Assembly: GCA_014773175.1 (NCBI GenBank)
Contig: VXCM01002597.1
Span: 1-64,000 of the forward strand
Reading direction: 5' to 3'
Length of the DNA: 64,000 nucleotides
DNA from: Lucifuga dentata
Lineage: Eukaryota; Chordata; Actinopteri; Ophidiiformes; Bythitidae
Below the pieces are notes generated by a model. It was not told where the DNA came from. It saw nothing but the letters and a program-made list of their open reading frames with translations, and ran no database searches. The translations under genes and the position numbers were made by a program. Shown here piece after piece: positions 23,389 through 35,246 of the stretch (position 1 is its first letter; the number at the start of each line of letters is the position of its first letter).

Positions 23389-25566
23389 CATCATTTATAG
23401 TATAGTGTCTTTCCTGATTGAAGTTTATTTACAGTAATTAGTATGAATACTTAGACATATTTGACATATGAATACTGAAATAAAGAAGTCTACATGCAGT
23501 ACAAGGGTCCAAACAAATTCCCATTTATCTTTTTATACATACTGTTTCCTGTAGGAAGATGACAAGATGGACAGTTTCATTTCTTACAGTTGCAATCATC
23601 TGTGCCAACTGTCAGTTGGTACTACAGTACTGTTCATGTGCATAACCCACTACTGCAAATCATATAACCTGTTTATTTCTCTGGACTCCATCTTTGGGGA
23701 GTACCTCATGAATGGAGGTTGAGCTATACTGGACTGCTTTACAGAACAGTGTGATTCTAATAAAAAAGATTCTATTGAAAAAGATTTTACATGACAGAAG
23801 AACTGAAGCTCCTCTGAAACATGGCTGGCAGGTTTAATACCAGGCAACAACAAGGGTCAAATAGCTGCAGATTTTAATTTCAACCACACACTACAGGTGC
23901 TGAGTACAATGATAAAGTCCTGTCAACCTGGTTGATGGTGTGTTTAATGGTGAAAGTAGCAGATGAAGTTGATTGCTTTGAATTATGTGAAGTATGTAAT
24001 ATAATGGGTGATGAATCTAAACAAGGCAGCCCATTCATTCCAATGAAAGCTGCTCAGCCATTTCTGCCACTTGCCACTCAGGTGCCCATGAATGAGCATT
24101 AGTGTTTTTCTCCAGCTGAACTGACCGACTGTCGTACACAGAAATGACACTAATTCTTGCAGCTCTTAAATTATATTGGCAGTCAAAGATATTTTTTGTT
24201 TAAATGTGTGACTCTAGAACTTTTCTTCTTAAGTTTATACACCNCCCCCCCCCCGCACTAAATGTAGATGGCAACAATTGGTGGAAGAAATATTCCAATG
24301 TTTTACAGTAAAATTCCGAAAGTATCTGAGTCTTGGCAAAAATAAATAAATAAATAAAACAGCTCATATTCACATTTCTTCTGTCAGCTGTAAATTGTGT
24401 TTAATTCCAGGAAAATTAAGTTATAATTTTGGTTTTGAATAAATAGTTTTCTTGTGTCTGTGGTTTTCCTGTTGCTATTCTAATGCTGAAATGAAGTAGT
24501 TAAAACCCACATCGACCAATCAGGGCACTGTGATGCTTCATGTGTTTTAATCCAATCCACAGATTCCTATGAAATGTCTTGAGGTCTGTTTTATGTAAAT
24601 CTAGTTGAATCATCTAACATTTAAACAGCTGTTGTGTCACTAGAATTGGAACAAGTAGAAGGCAGCTCCAGTGTTTTTCATTAGAGATTTGAACATTTGT
24701 AATGGCATAAATTCACCCAGTGTTCATTATTTTGCTGAGTATCAAAAACTGAGTGCACTGGCAGAAACTTGCTTCAGGTTTTTTCCTCCATCAAATGTGG
24801 AGTCATACTGAGGAAATGTTTTTTCTATGAGTTTCTCTTGGTGCAAGACAGCAGTGACAAACTGCCTCTGAACCTATTGCTTTGAAACACATCAGAGAGA
24901 AATAATGCTTTGTGGCACATCTAATTCATCAAGGCAACACTACACACCCCCTTTTTGCAGATTCAATAGCAAAGCTGCAAAGGGTGTCTCTGCAAGAAGC
25001 AATCTGTGGACCAAAGTTCGACCCAGTTGATTAAATTGTGACTCAGCGTATTAGCAACAGTTTAGAAACACTGGAAAATTGCCTTTCTAATAATGCTTCA
25101 CCCCTAAAACAACACTAATGCTCCACAACATAATCTGTTCTGTTTGATCATCTGACACAGGCTTGAAGTAGTAAGAATCACTAAGCTCCCACCTCTCCAA
25201 ACACATACTCCCAGTACCCCATCTGATAAATTAAAGACTTGTGAAAATCAGCAGCCTCTTCTCAATGCTTTAATGCTGCAACACAACAGAAAGACTGCCA
25301 ACATCATAGATGGAAAGTAACAAAGTATTGTTTAAAGAAGTTTTGCATTTTCCATTTTTTACTTCTTTTCTTTTCTACCCCATTGTACTTTTACTCTACT
25401 AATTTTATCTGGCAGCTATGGTTACTAATTGCTCTTTTAAAATAGAAATTTCAAGGAACATGCTTTTTTATATTCTAGAGATGACCTTAGAATATAGTAA
25501 GGAGTTTCTGGTGAACATTTAAGACAAAATCAAAGGTCCTAAACTGCTCTAAAAGTGTTTTAACTG
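23387..25566. other. Non-coding sequence
   Basis: No gene recognised. Contains a C-run with N at 24244 and (AAAT)n at about 24340-24358. Confidence 0.5.
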
Positions 25567-25756
25567 GTCCTTTACTTCTGTAACATTGCTGTCAACAACA
25601 TGTAACATATAAATTTATCCACCTACACCTGGTTGGCCACACCCACTAAGTATGAGGCTTGTGAGCAAGGGTTTGCCAGCTCAGGCCTAATGCAACTGGC
25701 CAATCAGAATACAGCAGGCTTTTTCAGGAGGGGGGGCCTTAAAGAGACAGTAAAAC
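25567..25756 (+). repeat. Interspersed repeat family A, copy 2
   Basis: Begins GTCCTTTACT, then blocks CAACATGTAACAT, ACACCTGGTTGGCCA, GTATGAGGC, GCCAATCAGAATACAGCAGG and TTAAAGAGACAGT. The order matches 44971-45180. The downstream half of the family is absent here. Confidence 0.75.
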
Positions 25757-27787
25757 ATTTGTTCATTCCAAACTCCTCAAAACTGAAGATGTAAGATTTG
25801 TCAAGTTAAAAAAAATATAAAACCTTAAATCTCAAATTTGTGGATGTTTTTTAAATTAAATTAATAGATTATACCATGTATGTGTAATGCATAACACTTT
25901 AAGAGGGCCATTCTTCACAAAGAATAAGCTTGATACTGGAATACACTTTACTGCTAATCCTTTTAAGTAGAATTTGAGCAGGACTTTTACTCGCACCTGT
26001 GTATTTTCCCATTGTGATATTACTAGTTTTTCTTGAGTCCTTGAGTACTTTCTCCACCAGTGGTGTAGGCATAAACTCTTATGTGGCTCTCTATTACAGT
26101 GCTGTCTAATCTTTCTTACCCACCCTGAAACTTTTTAATGGAGTGAACTATGGAGGGAGCACAATAGGTAAGATACACTCACAGCTCAGTGTAATTTATC
26201 ATAGAGGAAGTGTGACGGGTAGGTGCAAGGAGCAAGGCAAAGCCCGATTAGGTGGCATTAATGGGCTTTTAATTTAAGTCTGGGCTTATTAGATGTCAAA
26301 CATAAAGGCCTGAATGGATTTTCGAGATGAGTTGAGTTAACCTGCTGTCAGGCATGCATGACACCAGCTCCATTACTATTCCCAACCACAGAGGTACCAC
26401 AGATTATATAAGACATCTTAAGAACCTGCACTCTGATCACAAAAACCACAAAGCTCAGACTCTCATTTTTAAAAAATGGGTCTCTTGTTGATCTTAGATT
26501 GACAGTGAATGGGAGCAGAGTCATGTGAAACACGCCTTCATTTCTCACATACGCACAACCTGTTCAAACCCTGCATTTCCTGCCACAGCTCTCGCATCAT
26601 GAACACACTGTGAACTCAATTTGTTGCGGGTTCAATGCATATTTGAAATACACTGTACTACAACATGTCATGGCAGTGAACACAGAAAAGAAAAGATGGT
26701 GGGGAACGAGTGTGTTTGATGACAGTCAGTGGGGATTAAAGAGCAAGTAAGTGTGTCTGCCAACGTCTGTGTGTGAGCAAAAGAGAGAGATATAAACAAT
26801 AAAACAGAATAAGAAGTAAGGAGCTTCTGTGTGCATACAGCAGTGTTTTGTCTGTGTTGACATGTCATTAAAATCAGGATGTTTTTCATTTGAATATATA
26901 TCACCTGGCAATTAGTGATGACATCATTGTAAAAGTTGCATCTTGTAGATAACTAAAATTCACAAAGAGAATATGGAACCAGTCAACAATATGTTACAAC
27001 GTTAATGGGTGAAAGTTTTGATTTTTGTGGTGTTTCTTAAAAACAAAAAAATGCTTTTATCCACAACACCAGATTCCTTCATTGTTGTTTCTGTTTGATT
27101 TCATGTTAGGATCATTAATTAAGAGAGCACAGCAGGGTCCTTGATTCTATCAGGAATCCTGATTACATTGTCATCATGCAGAATAAAAACAACTCCCTTC
27201 CTGGTGTGTTTTATGAATACCATTGACTTTTGTTTTGTGTTGTCACTCTAAAAGAATTGACACTCAATAATGAACCATAACAAATTACAGAGACAATTCA
27301 GCATAGAGGCTCAGTGACTATACAGGGCTTTGATAGGAGCATCTTTGGAGGCACATCAACCTTAAATTGATTGGACAGTTAAAACTGGAACAGGGAAAAC
27401 GTGAAATTATTGATTGCCCCACATTGCAGTAATAAATAGGCTATATATAATTTCCAAAGGCTTGACCATGTATATGAAGTCATTTGAAGTATGTTTTGGT
27501 TGAAATAATTTGACTAAGTCAGCCTCTGTTCCACGTCATAATTCAGTGGTCAGATAAACAGTCATAGACTCAGCACTTCTCTGGTAATTGTTTGCTTTCT
27601 CACTCCACTCAGGTTTGCAGAGCATTCAATCCTTTTTCCTTATGATGGAGCATCCATGTATGATAGCTCTAACTGTCAACTCAGCATAAAATGGAGCGGG
27701 TGTCTCTGTCAGAGAAATCTAGTGCATCAAGTTCATTTTAAAGCACTATCTCACTGTTAAAGTGAGCCTGTGGATACATTCCAAAGC
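25757..27787. other. Non-coding sequence
   Basis: No gene or transposon recognised. A segment near 26215-26310 (GCCCGATTAGGTGGCATTAA and following) is rich in homeodomain-type TAAT/ATTA cores and reads like unique regulatory DNA; this is an impression only. Confidence 0.4.
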
Positions 27788-27935
27788 TCTTATTTCATCT
27801 TTCTTCATTCCTCAGTCCTCGTTTGACCCTGGAATTGATCTGGTCTGCAATGATTAAGGTCGTTCTGATTCCTTTGATTCTGCTTGGAGGAGCAAGAAGA
27901 GAAGAGGCTTCCTGAAGGAGGCTTGAGTGAGGAAA
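27788..27935. repeat. MITE-like interspersed repeat family D, copy 1
   Basis: Blocks TTCCAAAGC, CTTATTT, CATTCCTC, TCCTC, TCTGCTTGGAGGAGCAAG and GAGTGAGGAAAC match 42487-42648 in the same order. The outer parts (CATTCCTCAGTC and GAGTGAGGAAAC) are roughly complementary, suggesting imperfect terminal inverted repeats. Confidence 0.6.
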
Positions 27936-28285
27936 CAGGAGACCATCTTATGCAGAAGTCTTTCATCAGACAGAGACACCCCTTCACTAGAAATCTGCTA
28001 CCAACTGATCTGATGCAGTGGGCTGCACTGAAAACGCATCATCAGAACAGAAATTATTAGTATGTAATCTTTTTGTCTGATACATCATCTGATTAAAATT
28101 ACTGGGTGTGTGTTTCTCACACTTTTGGCTTCTTTTTTCCTCCCCCAAACACAAAACAAAAGCCTATGACATGTTTAAAGAACGTCCTGATTGGAATAGT
28201 TCACTAATTAATGGTTGTGCCTGTTTGAAAAATCACAGATTAAATGTCTGAACATGTGAACATGTTTGTCTGATCTATAGAGCAA

Positions 28286-28612
28286 CATAACCTCCTTAGC
28301 AAAGATAATAATGACATAACAGCACAATGAATCTGCCTAAATTTCCCAAGCTTCTCTGAATATTTAATCATGTTTTTATTATGTAATAATTTTAATATTT
28401 AATAAGTTTTATAATATTTAATAAGCTTAATAAGTCTAAAACTATGTCTTGTAGTTGAAATTTGCTGGCGTAAAGACAAAGAGAAAGGACCTTAACTGCT
28501 TTATTTGAAGAATTTAATGGGTTATTTTCCTGTGTCATGGCCCACCCTTTCAAGTTTAATCAAAATTCATTAATGACTTTTTGAATAACCCTGCTAACAA
28601 ATTCATAAAAAA
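28286..28612 (-). repeat. Degenerate pieces of the ATTACCTCCGCCAA-type repeat
   Basis: Near 28288 the sequence ATAACCTCCTTAGCAAAGAT is a weakened form of the start of the repeat seen at 6945-7131. At about 28535-28612, on the minus strand, TTAGCAGGGTTATTCAAAAA, AATTTTGATTAAACTTG and GGCCATGACAC follow the same block order. Between them is unrelated AT-rich sequence. Confidence 0.45.
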
Positions 28613-29012
28613 AATCATAGTAACTACACAACATCAGATTAAATAGGGGCCATGATAACTCAGTGTTAATAATAGCATCATTGTCCCAAATTGACATGTT
28701 GTAAGAGATAAAAAGCCAATGAAAATTGACAATTGAGATTGCTAAGCTGCTTCATATTTAAGAGCCATACTATAAACTGCTTCTTTTGTTGCTAAAGTAA
28801 AATTGATATGGAAGTTTAGTGACTGCAGAGGCAGACCTGTGGTTATGTAAAGAAATAACCATTTGAAATTGACAAATAGAAATTAACTTATCTGCTTTAG
28901 AGCTCCACACTTTAAGAGACTGACATTAAGATAAGAGAGACAAAAGATCCAGATACTACCAAGAGTCCCAGTGCATGGGGCGTGGTGGTGGTGTGTGTAG
29001 TGTGTGTGACAG

Positions 29013-29029
29013 AGAGAGAGAGAGAGAGN

Positions 29030-29070
<41 letters not shown>
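29013..29070. repeat. (GA)n microsatellite
   Basis: About 28 GA units, interrupted by a single N at 29029 and preceded by GT units. Confidence 0.95.
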
Positions 29071-29075
<5 letters not shown>

Positions 29076-29345
29076 GAGCACAGAGGATTAGGCTTGAGGA
29101 AGAGGATGCACACTACTACTAAAATGTTTAGTGCGAGATCAGATCAAAACTTGCCATTGAAATACACTGACTGATCAAATGAGTGGGCTTACGTATTTTA
29201 TGAATGGCTTCCTGACATGTAAATAAACACTGTAAGGTCTTTTTCCAGGAAAAAGAGAGCAGTAACTGACATTTGTGAATAAGGGAACATGGTTGTGGGA
29301 ACACTATTTGCCTGAATCCACATGTTAAAGGACACTACTGTAAGG
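29071..29345 (+). repeat. Microsatellite-linked repeat family E, copy 1
   Basis: After the (GT)(GA)n tract come blocks AGGCTTGAGGAAGA, ACTACTAAAATG, AGATCAGATCAAAACT, GACATGTAAATAAA, GGGAACATGG and ACACTATTTGCC. The same order occurs at 56449-56865 after another (GT)n(GA)n tract. Confidence 0.75.
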
Positions 29346-29666
29346 ACTCAGTTGGCAGGTTTGAGCTCAATATATACAATCTGCATACATGTTACGTTAC
29401 TGCCAACCATGTCCCAAAATCTACTACTGGAGTAATAAATTTTAGAATTGTTTTTCCTACCTTCCAGACTGCCACTGGTTTCATTTCATTCCAGCACACC
29501 ATTAAAGTCAACTTGTAGAGTCTTGAAAAGTGCTTGACATAGGTAATCCATCACAGCAAACACTATGTCTATTAAGTTTTACTAAGTAACTTTATTAACC
29601 GGTTGAACGTGAAGCTGCATGGAAGACCATGTATGTCTCCACCAGGGAATATAATCCCAGGAGAAG

Positions 29667-29850
29667 ATGTTGTTGTTGAAGATGATTGGATTACTGTTCA
29701 CTTATTATTATTATTTACCTGGTAATGCTTGCTGCCTTGCCTATTTTTGCCTTGCACTGTCTTGTCTGTTGTTGCCTTCCACTATCTCCTTTGCTGCTGT
29801 AACACTGCAGTTTCCACGCTGTGGGACTAATAAAGGATTATCTTATCTTA
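29667..29850 (+). mobile_element. LINE 3' end with (ATCTT)n tail
   Basis: Ends GCAGTTTCCACGCTGTGGGA, CTAATAAAGG, then ATTATCTTATCTTA. A stretch like TTTCCCC-ACTGTGGGATTAATAAAGG followed by a pentamer tail is typical of 5'-truncated fish LINE insertions (L2/Rex1-like group). There is no coding region beyond this tail. The start is approximate, placed where similarity to family C stops. Confidence 0.6.
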
Positions 29851-29920
29851 TGGCTTTTTCAGTGAATTTAAAAAAACTGTGCCTTCTACTGCACCTTCGG
29901 ATATACTAATAATTATAATA

Positions 29921-29967
29921 ATTTCCCTCGAGATAGATAAAGGTTTATCTTATCTTATCTTATCTTA
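29921..29967 (+). mobile_element. Second LINE 3' tail
   Basis: ATTTCCCTCGAGATAGATAA, AGG, then (TTATC)n. It has the same design as the tail ending at 29850, again inside family C sequence. Very short, so probably a severely 5'-truncated insertion. Confidence 0.5.
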
Positions 29968-30180
29968 CTTGTTAGCATGTACTACATTAAAGTCTAAGGT
30001 TGGTGTAACACCTGAACATTTGATTTTGAAAGATTAGAGGATTTGGAAAAATAACTGAAAACCTAAAATGTGGTTTTATGTTTTGGAAATTGTCATTAAC
30101 ATAACATGTATGCAGATTGTATTTATTGGGCTTAAACATGCAAAATTGCCAGTATAGTCCTTTAAATCTGTGCTGTATGG

Positions 30181-30888
30181 ATTACCCCCCATGATTTCTG
30201 AGGAACAGTGTAATTCTAGCTTTATGTCTGGTATATTCATAAAAATTTATTACTTGCTGAAACACAGCAAACAAAAACACAAATAGTAAAAATTCATAAA
30301 GTCACTGAACTATTAGTATCAAACTAACAAGTCAGACAGTAGCAGGATAACCATAGAGAATACTGAATTGCTTATAAATTAAATTGCTTCTAAATTAAAT
30401 TTTTCATTTGTATAAGAGATAATGTGTAGTTTCTTCATTCAAAAGTTACATATTTCAACTTTAAATATTTATATGATCACTTGTCGGTACACATTTAAGA
30501 TTTAATTTGAATTAATAGTCGACTACCTCGGCTTAGCGAACTCAGACTTTTTATCGCTGATGTCAGAAAGGAAGAAGCCGAAAATGAATTTTCATGGAGT
30601 GTGCACACTATATTGCTGTTACTCAGTTAATGATTTTCATGTTCTCACTTCAGATGAAAATTCAAAAGGGTTTTTCTACGTTGAGGCAACTCTCCATATT
30701 CAGTGCTCACTTACTGAACTCATCAAAACCCTGTGCATAATTCAAATATAAACTGTCATCATGCTGAAATCAGACTGAAACAGGTCTGAAATCAAATTCT
30801 TTTCTGGAAAATTGAAGATTTTGGAGATGCTTATTTCTCTCTGTTATTGACAGCTATCTTATGCTAATATTGATCTCTTTTTTTCTTT
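30181..30888. other. Non-coding AT-rich sequence
   Basis: No gene or repeat recognised. Confidence 0.5.
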
Positions 30889-31208
30889 AGGTTAAGGTTA
30901 ACTTATTATTAATTCCAGTGGGGAAATTGGTTTGTCACCTGTACATAAAAGACTTTACATAAAAGGCATACACATCAAAACACATTCAGTTGCACACTCA
31001 AGAAGAACATCAAAACCATTCAGCAAACTGTAACAACATGACAGTTTCTGAGTTTCTGCATAAGGTGTGGCTGAACTGTATTAAATGCACTTAAAAAATC
31101 AAAAAACATAACATGAACAGAACTGCCAGCTTTCTCCAGATAAGTGTATATAACATGTAACATGACATGAAATTTTACTGACATCATGGCAGAAAAGATG
31201 AATGCCAT
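30889..31208 (-). pseudogene. LINE reverse-transcriptase remnant (L2/Rex1-like) with 3' tail
   Basis: On the minus strand 31208-31020 encodes YTYLEKAGSSVHVMFFDFLS followed by AFNTVQPHLMQKL. This is the FxDFSSAFNT motif of the non-LTR reverse-transcriptase palm; the Asp in FFDF corresponds to the first catalytic Asp. Further along the minus strand, about 30935-30893 reads CAATTTCCCCACTGGAATTA, ATAATAAG and a TTAACC-type end, like the LINE 3' end at 29811-29850. The YADD-containing segment and the rest of ORF2 are missing, so this is an internally deleted dead copy. Confidence 0.7.
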
Positions 31209-31784
31209 CTACACCACCACAGCGGATTCCCAGGGCAGCTCATTTTTGAGATCTTTTTTCTTGAGGTCACAGAGCTCAGGAAAATTCATTTCAATGCGCA
31301 CATTAAAATGTAAATCCTCTAAAATTAAATGGCCTTCAAGGCGCTATTGTGATTAGTTTTGAAAACTGATATTTGGTCCTTTTGATGGAATAAAAACATA
31401 AAATGGTGGTGCTATATCACTACATCACCATGCCATTGTGGATAGGGGGAATGGCACAGAGTGGAGGTTTAATGGGGGAATCAGAGGTTTTGATCGTGAG
31501 ACCAGGGGCCATAACTCATTTAGTAGGAGTATGGTCTCAAAAAATAAATCCCCAAGCTGCAAGGGGGATTATGCATCGTCAGATGAAAACCCACAAAGAA
31601 ACCCTGTCTGTGGACTAAAGAAATTAATGTTTCATTTACCTTTCATGATGCAGTCATGAAAGGCAAATGAAACACTACAGAGAGACATACAATACCTTAT
31701 TTTGTATTGATGGAAGTGAATTTTCTCATGGAAAACATACAGTACATTGAAATAAAAGCTTAGCAAACAGTATATCAGTGGGTG
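31209..31784. other. Non-coding sequence with a near-perfect hairpin
   Basis: No gene seen; the two overlapping open frames at 31403-31659 have no domain. A hairpin at 31628-31674 is listed separately. Confidence 0.45.
31628..31674. repeat. Short inverted repeat, 21-bp arms, 5-nt loop
   Basis: Arms 31628-31648 and 31654-31674 are complementary except at one position, with loop TGCAG. No flanking target duplication or TIR-like end was noticed. Confidence 0.85.
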
Positions 31785-31955
31785 GGTATATCACCTGAAC
31801 ATTTGATTTTGAAAGATTAGGGTATTTGGCAGAATACAGTAACGGGAAAACTAAAATATGGTTTTATGTTTTGTAAATTAGTTTTCTGTAATGTTAGTAG
31901 TATTTATTAGGCTTAAACATGTAAAATCTCCAGTATGGTCCTTTAAACTGAATGC
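31785..31955 (+). repeat. Composite repeat family C, copy 2 (3' part)
   Basis: Blocks ATCACCTGAACATTTGATTT, TGAAAGATTAGGGTATTTGG, ATGGTTTTATGTTTTG, GTATTTATTAGGCTTAAACA and CAGTATGGTCCTTTAAA match 30007-30178 and 63848-64000. Confidence 0.8.
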
Positions 31956-33122
31956 TTCAGAGTTGAAGGTCACCAACTTTCCATTAATACATCTTATGAG
32001 AAGCTGTTTCTGCATCATTAAATACTAGAGCCAGGTTTTTTTCAGATGGCATTTTATTTGAAAGAATTTAATCATGTTTCACACAGTAGTTTTAATATGA
32101 TGCCTTCAGCAGAATAAAACAGCATAAGGCAAGCAGAATGCTGAGACTCAGAGGAATTTTTATTTCATGGGTTAAAATCGTACCTGAGGACTATTAATTT
32201 GTCAACACAAATGTTGCCCTCAGTGTGCACTTGCACAGCATAAATGTTGGAGGATGCCTTCGAGAGTGACCATTCTTAGAAATCCATAACAGAAACTCTA
32301 AGTAGTGAAGTTGTGACTAGTCAGGTGTGTTAAAGTTTTTCTTCAGGTCTTTACCGGCTCACTACACCACCTCTGTGCTCACCTCTTCTCTTCCACTGAC
32401 ATTTTATGTGTGGAAAATGCTGCTTATCTTATTTTATCAAAACTCTTCCGTGATTCAGTGTAGAAGATGCATGCTCAATCTAAAGCACAAAAGTATAATT
32501 AACTATTTACACTTAATGAAACTTAATTTTCTCATATGCAATGAGATGACATTGTGTTGATAAAGTCCTAAAGTCTCTTAAAGCTACGTTACATGATGAC
32601 CTTTCTGATGTATTAGCAAGACAACCAGATCTTACTGTAATATTTACACAATGCCATTTATTAAAATGAAGCAGGTTATAGTGAAATATTATATGTTAAG
32701 TTCAATATATAAAGAGTTATTATGACATGTTTTATAAAAGATCCTTTAACAACTCAGAATGACCTTTCTTACTTTTCATGTTTTTTTGTTTTGCTTTGTT
32801 TTTTTTCAGCAGCAACGTAACAGGTTGATGATTCTCAGAAGGTCCTGGTCTTTCTGGTCTGACACTTTCTTCCAACAGTCATTACTTAGTCAAACCTACA
32901 AATGGATCTGTTCACATTAGCCTTTAATTAACACCCTGTGACTGAAATGTTAAATTCAAATAAAAATGTGTTGCTTCACTGAAATTACGTTTCTCATTTA
33001 AAGTTGGATTTTTAACTTTTCAATTTTTTTTTTTTTTTTTTTTTTTTACAGAAAATCATATTAAAGGTCATACTTGTATGATGATTTTGTGTTCTCTGCT
33101 TTAAGTGAAGATTTATGCATTA

Positions 33123-33126
<4 letters not shown>
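31956..33126. other. Non-coding sequence
   Basis: No gene recognised. Poly(T) at 33026-33047. Confidence 0.5.
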
Positions 33127-33184
<58 letters not shown>

Positions 33185-33206
33185 TGTGTATGTGTGTGTG
33201 TGTGTT
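33127..33206. repeat. (GT)n microsatellite
   Basis: About 38 GT units with two TATG interruptions. Confidence 0.95.
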
Positions 33207-33532
33207 ATCTGTTGCCATAATTAAACACTCAAAACATCCCCAGGTCTCTGGAACAGAAATTGGCGTCTGATTTACCAAAATAAAAAGGCACATTTAAACG
33301 ACACTAATTTGGCTGATGAATGAGATCATCATCTTCTGAAGAGGGAAAACATTGAAAATCAAATTTTCTGGCACAACTTCACCTACTGGCAAGGCGTGGA
33401 GGAGTGAAGCAACACTTGTCATATAAAGTTATTCTTAAGATGACATGTTACTGGAGTCTTCGCCCCGAGAAGACAAAGATGCTGCAAACATGTAAAAATG
33501 CTAAATAATCTATCTGTAACAACAGAATCTCT

Positions 33533-33775
33533 GTCTGTTTGTGGCACCAATATCTCTAGAACCTGGCACTGTATGAAGTTGAAATTCGGCAGGTTCATTG
33601 CTCAGGACCCAAGGACATGCAGTGTCACGTGAAGTTGTTTGGATGAGCGGTTCTCGAATTGAGCTGTGCTGCTAAAAAGTAGTTCACGAGACAGGATGCG
33701 CTCTGGACGTGGTGGCATATGCTCCGCTCCATGGGCGCTAATGGCAGGCTGCAGTACACCATAAGTATGGCCTGG
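33533..33775 (-). repeat. Interspersed repeat family B, copy 1
   Basis: On the minus strand, CCATGGAGCGGAGCATATGC, CTACTTTTTAGCAGCACAGC, TCAATTCGAGAACCGCTCAT, CCAAACAACTTCA, CCTTGGGTCCTGAGCA and AACTTCATACAGTG match 63448-63605 on the plus strand. The 68-codon minus frame here is repeat sequence, not a gene. Confidence 0.8.
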
Positions 33776-34689
33776 TCCAAACAGACATGTTTTCAACGGG
33801 CACCGCACCAGTGTTATTAAATCTGCTTCATGTTTGGGGCTTGCCGGTGAAATGTTGGCTCAGAATACAAGTTGGAAATGTTGGAAAGCTGGAAATAGCA
33901 GCTGATTAATCAGTGATTCATCGAACCCTACAGGTACGTCAGGGCCAAACTGCACCATGGGCAGACAAATCTAACTAAATGCACTGCAAATCTAACCAGG
34001 ATTCTTCTAAAGTTGGAAATTTCCCTCAAACCCAAAACAATCAAAGATGTATCACATTTACTTTATTGCTTCTTCTGCATTTGACTATAAAAAATTCAAC
34101 CCTTGTAGTACTTGAGGTATTTTTTCTCTTTATAGAGTTTGGCCATCCTGTGAAACTGATGATGGTGATCTGGAGGCAGAAAGAACACTGCTCCATTTTA
34201 TGCTGTTCATCAATTTCCCCTGAGGATCCTGTTTAACATATGATTCTGAACTCCAGGTCCTCCAGTATCACCCCTGACAAACACCTCAAAGACATTATGG
34301 GAACTGGGGACTCTTGCTGTTCTTTATTACAAAAAGCTGTCTTGCCACTAATGAGGTTTCTGTCTGTTAGATGACTCACGTTCACTCTCTCCCGAACAAA
34401 AAAAACACTAATACTTCACTCTTTAATAAGTCTAGTCTTATTTTAATCCTGTTGTTTTGGACACAGGAGACTTTTTTAAAGTGAGTCTGAGTCATACGCT
34501 TTCATTTCTGGATACTCAGGAGAACCAACAGAATCTACAGTGGGTACACCCAATCAGCCCCAAAATAAATTAAGCAATTGTACAGTTTTATACAACAAGA
34601 TGCTGGCAGTAGTATGTTGCTGTTATCAGACATATGAACTCTTGGGGGCATTTTAGCAATACTTTGCTTTTCCAGAATTCTTTGTACAT
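33776..34689. other. Non-coding sequence
   Basis: No gene recognised. The 85-codon frame at 33979-34236 has no domain. Confidence 0.45.
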
Positions 34690-34898
34690 CCCTTTGTATC
34701 CACAACACGTTTTTATGAATTAATTTATTTGTTAGGGACAATGCTCACTGATGAACAGCAAAACAGAAAACTGTAAATGAGCAAAAGTTAGCCCGAAAGG
34801 TTAATTGTCATCTGCAGTCCCTGGCCAGATGTCAAAAAAGGGCACCCTAAAATACAATAAAAATACAATAATACAATAAAATACAATAAAACAACATT
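34690..34898. repeat. Interspersed repeat with (ATACAATAAA)n-type tail
   Basis: TTTGTTAGGGACAATGCTCA, TGAACAGCAAAACA, AGCAAAAGTTAGCC and ATCTGCAGTCCCTGG form a block order I recognise as recurrent in fish genomes. A run of ATACAATAAA-like units follows at 34850-34898. The tail suggests a retroposed element, but its class is not certain. Confidence 0.5.
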
Positions 34899-35170
34899 AA
34901 TACAAGATGTCACAGTGGCTCAGTCTGAGAGTTACAACATGTCTCAATACTGTGTTTTGACTTTAGGTGATGGGACGACCACTTTTTACATGTGGATCAA
35001 AGAGTTTAACTTACAAAGCTCCACTGCTGTGCACAAATGTTCAACAAGTACATCAAGGCTGAGGGTTTGGTTTTAATTTTAGTAGACTCATTTCACTTGT
35101 CTGCTTTTCCTATAGTCTGCTCTCCTGATCAACTACATAATTGTGTTTCCTGCAGGTAATATGCTGAACT

Positions 35171-35245
<75 letters not shown>

Positions 35246-35246
35246 T
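35171..35246. repeat. (GT)n(GA)n compound microsatellite
   Basis: About ten GT units followed by about 28 GA units with one AA interruption. Frames reading Arg-Glu or Ser-Leu repeats are translations of it. Downstream sequence does not match family E. Confidence 0.95.

Larger units (their letters stand above)
29599..30178 (+). repeat. Composite repeat family C, copy 1, split by two LINE tails
   Basis: The outer parts match 63720-64000: ATGTMTCTCCNCCAGGGAATATA-like at 29610, a GGCTTTTTCAGTGAATTTAA block at 29852 matching CAGCTTTTACCAAGAAATTAA at 63760, GTTAGCATGTAC, and CACCTGAACATTTGATTTTG at 30010. LINE 3' ends interrupt it at about 29667-29850 and 29921-29967. Confidence 0.7.

Noticed and set aside
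23134..23437. Frames ending in Ser-Leu repeats
   Set aside because: The repeat is a translated (CT)n microsatellite. The same explanation covers Arg-Glu, Ser-Leu and poly-Leu frames at 6.7, 20.5, 28.9, 35.1, 37.7, 47.8 and 61.8 kb.
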